A DNA stretch of 11,240 nucleotides from SZUA-430 sp036840015. GTDB lineage: Bacteria > Pseudomonadota > Alphaproteobacteria > Micropepsales > Micropepsaceae. The position numbers were made by a program, and so were the translations under genes. The notes below the pieces were generated by a model. It was not told the origin of the DNA. It saw only the letters and a program-made list of their open reading frames with translations, and did no database searches. The stretch spans positions 1 through 11,240 of the forward strand of contig DAISVV010000095.1 in NCBI GenBank assembly GCA_036840015.1, given 5' to 3'. Position 1 is the first letter of the stretch, and the number at the start of each line of letters is the position of its first letter. Below are positions 6,031 through 11,240 of the stretch, piece after piece.

Positions 6031-6669
6031 ATGTCCACGGCCAACACGATCGATTTCAATGGCGCCGAGACGCAAGACGCGGCTCTGGCGAACATCCCGA
6101 GCAACACGCTTCTCAAGTTGCGCATCACCATCCGTCCGGGTGGTGCTGGCCCCGAGGGCTGGCTCACGCAGAGCAAGACCAGCGAGGCGCTCTATCTCAA
6201 CACCGAAGCGGTCGTTCTCGAAGGCCCGCATGCGCGCCGTCGCATCTACACGCGCATCGGCGTGAAGGGGAAGGGCGTCAACGAGCGCGGCGAGGACGTC
6301 TATGCCAATCGTGGGCGTGCGCTGATCCGGGGCATCCTCGAATCCGCCCGTGGTGCGCGCAGCGATGATCAGTCCGAGCGTGCGCGCGTCGCCCGTACCA
6401 TCCGGGGCTTCGGCGACCTGAATGGCCTCGAGTTCGTGGCCAAGGTCGGCATCGACAAAGACCGCAACAACCCCAGCGACGAGGGGCGCAACGTCATCGC
6501 CGCCGCCATTGCGGCGGAGCACGCCGACTACGCGCGTCTCATGGGTGGGGCGCCCTCTGCCCCGGCACCCACGCCCCTGGCGCCCACGGGCGCGCCCTCG
6601 CCCTCGTGGACCGGTAACACGCCCGCTGCCTCGCCGGCCGCCGGCAATGCGCCCTTCTGGGCGCGCTGA
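6031..6669 (+). CDS. Candidate phage single-stranded-DNA-binding-like protein (212 aa)
   Basis: The first ~170 residues form a compact, probably beta-rich domain (LLKLRITIRPGGAG at 28-40; ALYLNTEAVVLEGPHARRRI at 53-72; LEFVAKVGIDKD at about 133-144). A disordered alanine/proline-rich tail from about 173 ends in NAPFWAR. A folded DNA-binding domain plus a flexible tail with a short conserved-looking tip is the layout of single-strand-binding proteins. However, this tip is not the acidic tip of bacterial SSB, and I cannot place the domain in a named family with certainty. AAGGAG stands 8 bases before the ATG. Its position directly after a Sak4-like ATPase and before a helicase supports a recombination or replication accessory role. 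Confidence 0.6.
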   Translation: MSTANTIDFNGAETQDAALANIPSNTLLKLRITIRPGGAGPEGWLTQSKTSEALYLNTEAVVLEGPHARRRIYTRIGVKGKGVNERGEDVYANRGRALIRGILESARGARSDDQSERARVARTIRGFGDLNGLEFVAKVGIDKDRNNPSDEGRNVIAAAIAAEHADYARLMGGAPSAPAPTPLAPTGAPSPSWTGNTPAASPAAGNAPFWAR

Positions 6670-6681
6670 TGGAGACCGGCC

Positions 6682-8364
6682 ATGATCCCGAGGGACTATC
6701 AGAAGGAGGCGGTTGCCGCCGCCCGCACCAAGACCGCCGCGCACGGCAACACGGTTCTCGTGTTGCCGACCGGCTCCGGCAAGACCGCCATCGCCGGCTT
6801 CTTCATCGGCGAGGAGGCGAAGCAGCGCCCCGATGACCGCTTTCTGGTCCTTCAGCACACCGACGAGCTGATCGAGCAGAACCGGGGGACCATCAGCGCG
6901 GTCACGGGGCTGCCGGGCAGTGTGGTCAAGGCCGAGCAGGACGATTGGTCGGGCCGCGTGGTGTTCGGCAGCGTCCAGACCCTGGCGCGCGCCAATCGCC
7001 GCAATTGCATGGGCGCCGTCTCGCATCTCGTCATCGACGAATGCCATCGGGCCGCTGCCGACAGCTACCAGAACATCATCGGTCACGCACGATCACTGAA
7101 CCCCGGCGTGAAGCTCCTCGGCCTGTCGGCGACGCCTGAGCGTGGCGACGGGCGCAGCTTGCGCAAGACCTTCAGCAATGTCGGCTTCCAGTTGTCGATC
7201 GGCACGCTGATCGAGCAGGGCATCCTGGTGCCCCCGCGCACGTTCACGATCGATCTGGGGGTCGGAGAAGCTCTCTCCGAGATCCAGTCGTCCGTCGGCG
7301 ACTTCGACATGAACGCAGCCGCCCGCGTGCTCAATCACTCCGTGCTGAACGATACGGTGGTCGAGCATTGGAAGGCTAGGGCTGCAGATCGGCGGACTAT
7401 CGCCTTCTGCGCCACCATCGAGCACGCGGAGTCGGTCGCAGCCGCGTTCCGGGCGGCTGGCATCACGGCCGATGCCATCACTGGCGAGATGGCCACACGC
7501 GACCGCGCCGAAATCATCGCCCGATTCGATCGCGGCGAGGTCCAGGTGCTCACCAATTGCATGGTGTTGACCGAGGGCTTCGACAGTCAGCCGGTCGGCT
7601 GCATCGCGATCCTGAGGCCGATGCTGCACAAGGGCACCTTCATTCAGGCGGTCGGGCGGGGTTTGCGCAAAGTCGATCCCGAGCGCTTCCCCGGCATCAT
7701 CAAGACCGACTGCATCGTGCTCGATTTCGCTGGTGCCGCGCAGCGCCACGGCTCGATCGAGCAGGAAGTGCGGCTCGATGTCGAGGAGCCGGAGCCGGGT
7801 GCGGCCCCCTACAAGACCTGCCCTGAATGCGATGCGGAACTGCCGCTCGGCACCTCTGTCTGCCCCTTCTGCGGTCACGTCTGGACACGGCAGCCGCGCG
7901 AGAAGCGTGTTCTCGACAGCTTCGACCTCACCGAGATCGATCTCTTGCACCGCTCGCCGTTCCGCTGGTGCGACCTGTTCGGCGACGATCACGCGCTGAT
8001 CGCCAGCGGCTTCGATGCCTGGTCCGGCGTGTTCTTCGACGGCACGCACTGGCATGCGGTCGGGCGCCCGCGGCAAGGCCGACTTCGGCATCTCGCGGTC
8101 GGGGACCGTCCGCAGGTCCTGGCAGCGGCCGATGATTTCCTGCGCCAGGTCGAAAGCACCGATGCCGCCAGCAAGAGCCGGGGCTGGCTCTCGCAGCCGG
8201 CCAGCCTCAAGCAGCAGGAGCTGCTGCGCAGGTCGGGGTATCCGGACGCATCGCTCGACTTCGGCCTCTCGAAATACGCCGCCAACTGCCACCTGAACTT
8301 CCTGTGGAGCCGGGACGCCATCAAGGCGGCGGTCTTCCGGGCCAGTCTCGGGAGGGCTGCGTGA
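6682..8364 (+). CDS. DEAD/DEAH-box superfamily 2 helicase with zinc ribbon
   Basis: A 560-residue helicase. Motif Q/N-term: IPRDYQKEA. Motif I: LPTGSGKTA at 28-36. Motif II: VIDECHRA at 117-124 (DECH). Motif III: LSATPERGDG at 148-157. The second RecA lobe has TEGFDSQPV at 297-305 and the arginine-finger motif QAVGRGLRK at 322-330. A zinc ribbon follows, with CPEC at 380-383 and CPFC at 394-397. The last ~160 residues are a less conserved domain that I do not recognise. The layout matches phage and RadD/Ssl2-like helicases that unwind DNA during replication or recombination. The ATG at 6682 is preceded by GGAGA at a 9-base spacing. It is coupled to the flanking genes by short gaps. Confidence 0.93.
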   Translation: MIPRDYQKEAVAAARTKTAAHGNTVLVLPTGSGKTAIAGFFIGEEAKQRPDDRFLVLQHTDELIEQNRGTISAVTGLPGSVVKAEQDDWSGRVVFGSVQTLARANRRNCMGAVSHLVIDECHRAAADSYQNIIGHARSLNPGVKLLGLSATPERGDGRSLRKTFSNVGFQLSIGTLIEQGILVPPRTFTIDLGVGEALSEIQSSVGDFDMNAAARVLNHSVLNDTVVEHWKARAADRRTIAFCATIEHAESVAAAFRAAGITADAITGEMATRDRAEIIARFDRGEVQVLTNCMVLTEGFDSQPVGCIAILRPMLHKGTFIQAVGRGLRKVDPERFPGIIKTDCIVLDFAGAAQRHGSIEQEVRLDVEEPEPGAAPYKTCPECDAELPLGTSVCPFCGHVWTRQPREKRVLDSFDLTEIDLLHRSPFRWCDLFGDDHALIASGFDAWSGVFFDGTHWHAVGRPRQGRLRHLAVGDRPQVLAAADDFLRQVESTDAASKSRGWLSQPASLKQQELLRRSGYPDASLDFGLSKYAANCHLNFLWSRDAIKAAVFRASLGRAA

Positions 8365-8382
8365 TGCAGGGGATCGTCCCCC

Positions 8383-8775
8383 ATGTCCGCGCAACAGCGA
8401 CTGAGGCTGTGGCATCCGCGTGGCGCACACTGCGTGGTTTGCCGACGACCGACCCGTGGTTTTGGCTGGTTCGACCCGGTGCGCTCGAAGCAGCCGCGCC
8501 CCTCGGTCTGGTTCTGCTCGATGGCGTGCCAAGGCTTCTGGTCGCACTTGGCGCGGAGGTCATCGGCCGTGGTTGACCTCACCGAACAGGAACAGGCGGC
8601 GATGCGCGCTGCCATGAAACCGGTGGCCGAGATCATGGCCGAGATCGGCTGGTCGGTGCGGCTCAATGAACTGACCGAGCAGCAGGTGTTGACGCTGATC
8701 GAATGCGCGGTCGGCGGCTTCCAGGACGCCATGCACGCGACCGCCAAGACTGACGCCTCGGAGATTCCCTTCTGA
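8383..8775 (+). CDS. DUF6511-like cysteine-motif small protein
   Basis: A 130-residue protein. CVVC (17-20) and WFCSMAC (C45, C49) give four cysteines that can bind one zinc, around a GFGWFDP segment. A helical region rich in E/A follows (EQEQAAMRAAMKPVAEIMAE, about 67-86), then LTEQQVLTLIECAVGGFQ. I recognise this as the phage-associated family DUF6511 from the cysteine spacing and the GFGxFDP motif. Its function is unknown to me. The start at 8383 lies 18 bases after the helicase stop. An upstream ATG overlapping that stop lies in a different frame and gives a low-complexity product. Its stop overlaps the nuclease start (TGATG), so the products are made together. Confidence 0.78.
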   Translation: MSAQQRLRLWHPRGAHCVVCRRPTRGFGWFDPVRSKQPRPSVWFCSMACQGFWSHLARRSSAVVDLTEQEQAAMRAAMKPVAEIMAEIGWSVRLNELTEQQVLTLIECAVGGFQDAMHATAKTDASEIPF

Positions 8776-9521
8776 TGGACGACGCTCTCGATTTCAATCA
8801 TCGGCCCAAAGAGCCGACCTTCGCGGATACGCTCAATGTGCGGATCGACGCTGCACTCGTGACCGAGAACGAGGACCGTGCGCCGCGCTCCTATCTTGGT
8901 GGCTCGCGTCTGGGCGATCCTTGCGCGCGCCGGCTGCAGTACGAGTTTCTCTGTTTGCCGCGTGATCCCGATGGCCGCTTCAGCGGGCAGAGCCTGCGCA
9001 TCTTCGCGGTGGGCCACAGCCTGGAGGACCTGGCGGTCGAATGGCTGCGCAAGGCTGGGCTCGACCTGCGCACACGAGATCGCGCCGGCGATCAGTTCGG
9101 TTTCTCGGTCGCCGGTGGGCGCGTGCAGGGGCACATCGATGGCGTCATCGTCGCCACTGCGATCGACATGGCGCTGCCAGCACTTTGGGAGTGCAAGACG
9201 GCCAACGCCAAGAACTGGCGCGAGATCGTCAAGCGGGGTGTGGTGGCGGCAAAGCCCGTCTACGCCGCTCAGATCGCGCTCTATCAGGCCTATATGGGGC
9301 TGACCGATGCGCCGGCCCTGTTCACCGCGATCAACAAGGATACGAGCGAGCTCTGGCACGAACTGGTGCCTTTCGACGGCGCCCTCGCGCAGGCCTGCAG
9401 CGACAAGGCGGTGCGCATCCTGCAGGCATGCGACGCAGGCGAATGGCTGCCGCGCATCGCCGCTGAGCCGGGCCATTTCGAGTGCACCTTCTGTGCCTGG
9501 AAGCAGCGGTGCTGGGCATGA
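8775..9521 (+). CDS. PD-(D/E)XK exonuclease, RecB/Cas4-like, with Fe-S cysteines
   Basis: A 248-residue nuclease. The active site is GHIDG (D122), LWECK (E139, K141) and QIALYQAY (Q166, Y170), the standard order of RecB/Cas4-family nucleases. Four cysteines, C50 (RLGDPC) and C237, C240, C246 (FECTFCAWKQRCW), have the Cas4/AddB spacing for a 4Fe-4S cluster. In phages such enzymes are recombination exonucleases that resect DNA ends, working with a single-strand annealing or RecA-like protein; the ATPase at 5110 is the likely partner. The start is the ATG overlapping the DUF6511 stop. No cas genes or CRISPR array are visible, so a CRISPR role is not supported. Confidence 0.92.
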   Translation: MDDALDFNHRPKEPTFADTLNVRIDAALVTENEDRAPRSYLGGSRLGDPCARRLQYEFLCLPRDPDGRFSGQSLRIFAVGHSLEDLAVEWLRKAGLDLRTRDRAGDQFGFSVAGGRVQGHIDGVIVATAIDMALPALWECKTANAKNWREIVKRGVVAAKPVYAAQIALYQAYMGLTDAPALFTAINKDTSELWHELVPFDGALAQACSDKAVRILQACDAGEWLPRIAAEPGHFECTFCAWKQRCWA

Positions 9522-11206
9522 TGGCGCAGGAAACCGTCCCGCTGCCTGTCGCCCCGGACGCGGTCAGCATCGCCGCCTATGCCGAAGTCGTGTTCGGCTA
9601 TTGCGATGGCTGGGTCGCGGTTCGCGCACTTGCCGAGAAGGGGGCGAACGACCGGCCTCCGCACACGCCTTTTGTCGCGGCTGATAAGGAGCTGGCGTCC
9701 AAGCTCGCGGTTCAGGCGGGCTGGGCAAGCGAGGCCGGCATGGCGCTCTTTGTCGTGCCCGGCACCGTCGTGGCTCCCGGCGAGGCGAAAGCCGAGGATA
9801 TCGTCCAGACCCAGGTGGTGCTGGTCGATCTCGATCATGGGGACATCGCGGCCAAGCGCGATCATCTGCTCCGGCATCTTGGCGCGCCGACGCTCGAAGT
9901 CGCATCCGGTGGCGTCACCCCGGAAGGCCAGCGCAAGCTCCATCTCTACTGGCGGCTGACCGAGCCCGCTGAGGGCGAAGAGATCGCCAAGGTCTGCCGT
10001 CTGCGGCACGCGATCGCGGGCAAGGTTGGTGGCGATCCGTCATTTCGCTCCGCGCACCAGCCGATCCGCGTTGCGGGCTCGGTGCATGCCAAGGGCGGCG
10101 TCAGGCGCGCCGTCGAAATCCTCAAGCGGACCGACATCGAGTTCGATCTGCGCGATCTTACCGAAGCCGTGATGGCCATGCCGCCGCTCGAAGGCGAGGC
10201 GATTTCCGAGTACGATTTCAACGACGCCAGTGCGGGGAAAGGGGCGGTCCCGGAACTGTTCGGGCGTCGGATCCGAGAGGGCGGCGTCGACGGCACGACC
10301 CGTTTCGACGCGTTGTCCCGGGTCATCGGCTATTGGATTCGGCGTTGCCGCGAGGGGCATGTCACCCCGGCCCAGGCGTGGGACGAGATCGTCGCCTACA
10401 ACGAGGCCAGGATCGACCCGCCCTGGCCCCTCGACAAGCTCCAGCATGAAGCCGAGCGGCTGTGGAAGCGTGACGTCGAGCGCGGCGGCGGAGCGCCCGG
10501 AACCCCAGGCGACGTGCCCGGTGACGGCGGTCCCGACGATGAAGCCCCGCCACCGCAATTCATCGAGGATGCGCTCGCCCTCGAGTTCACGCGCCGATAC
10601 GGCGAGGATTGGCGGTTCGTGGCGGCCTGGGGGCAATGGCTCGTCTGGACCGGGACGTACTGGCGTCATGAGGCCACGTTGATGGGCCTGCACCTCTCCC
10701 GGCTGGTGTGCCGGGAGGCGGCAGGGCGCTGCCCGCGCACACGCCTCGCGGCGAAGCTCGCCAGTGCCGCCACAGTGGCGGCGGTCGAGCGGCTGGCCCG
10801 TGCGGATCGGCGGCACGCCGCCACGGCCGAGGAGTGGGATCGCAACCCGTGGGCGCTCAACACGCCGGGCGGGATCGTCGATCTGCGCTCGGGCGCACGG
10901 CGCGATCACGATCGGGCGGATCGGATGACCCGGATCTCGGGCGCGACCCCCGAGGGCGATTGCCCCACGTGGAAGGCGTTCCTGGCGACCGTTACCAACA
11001 ATGACGCCGATCTACAGGCCTATCTTAAGCGCATGGTCGGCTATTCGCTGACCGGGCTCACGATCGAGCACGCGCTGTTCTTCCTCTATGGGACCGGCGC
11101 CAACGGCAAGTCGGTCTTCTGCAACGTGGTCGCCGCCATCCATGGGGACTACGCGGCGACAGCGCCCATGGACATGTTCATGGCCACGATGTCAACGGCA
11201 CCTTGA
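9518..11206 (+). pseudogene. Primase-helicase (AEP domain plus D5/SF3 helicase), truncated by an inserted sequence
   Basis: The frame starts at the ATG overlapping the nuclease stop (ATGA, 9518) and reads 562 residues. Residues ~1-220 look like an archaeo-eukaryotic-type (RepB-like) primase: VLVDLDHGD at 101-109 carries the catalytic D-x-D, followed by KLHLYWRL (140-147) and IRVAGSVHAKGG (183-194). A low-complexity linker rich in G, P and D lies at 323-347. The D5 N-terminal region follows (EDWRFVAAWGQWLVWTGTYW at 363-382), then a superfamily 3 Walker A, YGTGANGKS, at 524-532. Coding matches the family up to about MDMFMAT (551-557), then five foreign residues and a stop. Walker B, the sensor motifs and the C-terminal domain are absent. 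The enzyme should prime DNA but cannot complete the helicase fold. Confidence 0.88.
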
Positions 11207-11240
11207 TTCTGACCCGGTTAGGTGTCGAGTGGCACTTTGG
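11190..11240. mobile_element. Probable insertion-sequence end (possibly IS21 family), partial
   Basis: From 11190 the sequence begins TGTCAACGGCACC and continues with GATTCTGACCCGG and a GTGTCGAGTGGCAC segment. It does not continue the primase-helicase frame. A TG-start terminus followed by repeated TGACCC/TGTCGA-type elements resembles IS21-family ends from memory. The second end, the transposase genes and any target-site duplication are outside the window, so the family and orientation remain tentative. Confidence 0.45.

Noticed and set aside
5029..7086. A 685-codon open frame on the minus strand
   Set aside because: It lies opposite the ATPase, SSB-like and helicase genes, all with clear motifs. 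Its product is a D/R/G/A-rich low-complexity sequence typical of antisense frames in GC-rich DNA.
8364..8576. An ATG overlapping the helicase stop (ATGA) that opens an alternative frame
   Set aside because: The frame gives an alanine/leucine-rich product without motifs, whereas the frame from 8383 gives the cysteine pattern of DUF6511.
7093..9476. Long minus-strand open frames opposite the helicase, DUF6511 and nuclease genes
   Set aside because: Same antisense artefact. No recognisable domain and no ribosome binding site, while the plus strand holds named motifs throughout.
8775..9521. The nuclease as a CRISPR Cas4
   Set aside because: The fold and cysteines fit Cas4, but no CRISPR repeats or other cas genes are present and the context is phage replication.
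1..11240. tRNA genes, attachment sites or a CRISPR array
   Set aside because: I saw no tRNA-like cloverleaf, no integrase, no paired attachment repeats and no regular repeat-spacer pattern.

Overview
The window is mostly GC-rich DNA with short intergenic gaps and many 4-base start/stop overlaps. The protein families are typical of temperate phages and integrative elements of Alphaproteobacteria, so it reads as part of a prophage or phage-derived island. The host assignment is an inference from composition and gene content only.

Left arm (1-1775, minus strand). Three tightly coupled genes are read leftward: an XRE-family regulator, an ImmA/IrrE (M78) zinc metallopeptidase, and a protein whose first ~138 residues look like a dual-OB (DuOB) domain protein. 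About 140 bases before the window edge the DuOB reading frame passes, without a stop, into what looks like the N-terminus of a family 9 glycosyltransferase (LPS heptosyltransferase type). The GC content also changes there. The join is either a real recombination scar or an assembly chimera.

Centre-left (1776-4345, plus strand). A 148-base divergent region carries a duplicated AAGTTCAGA motif, one copy inside an inverted repeat, and a TTGACA hexamer. It is followed by a DUF2188 protein and two overlapping genes of unknown family (389 and 316 aa). The second of these ends in a region that resembles a winged helix. A strong rho-independent terminator closes this unit. Together with the leftward trio it forms a compact accessory locus with a shared control region, and it is the best candidate in the window for an undescribed system.

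Right arm (4346-11189, plus strand). After the terminator come four CCT(A/T)CCC repeats at 11-12 base spacing, an inverted repeat just before a ribosome binding site, and then a phage-type replication/recombination operon. Its genes in order are: an AlpA/excisionase-like HTH protein; a small protein of unknown function; a RecA-fold ATPase resembling phage Sak4; a candidate ssDNA-binding partner; a DEAD/DEAH superfamily 2 helicase with a zinc ribbon; a small DUF6511-like cysteine protein; a RecB/Cas4-like PD-(D/E)XK nuclease with four cysteines suited to an Fe-S cluster; and a primase-helicase (AEP domain, then a D5/SF3 helicase). Starts and stops mostly overlap or lie a few bases apart, so the genes are probably co-transcribed and translationally coupled.

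Right edge (11190-11240). The primase-helicase is cut just after its Walker A motif. It runs into an unrelated sequence beginning TGTCAACGGCACC that looks like the end of an insertion sequence, possibly IS21 family. The replication module is therefore probably inactive in this copy. Both window edges thus carry breakpoints.
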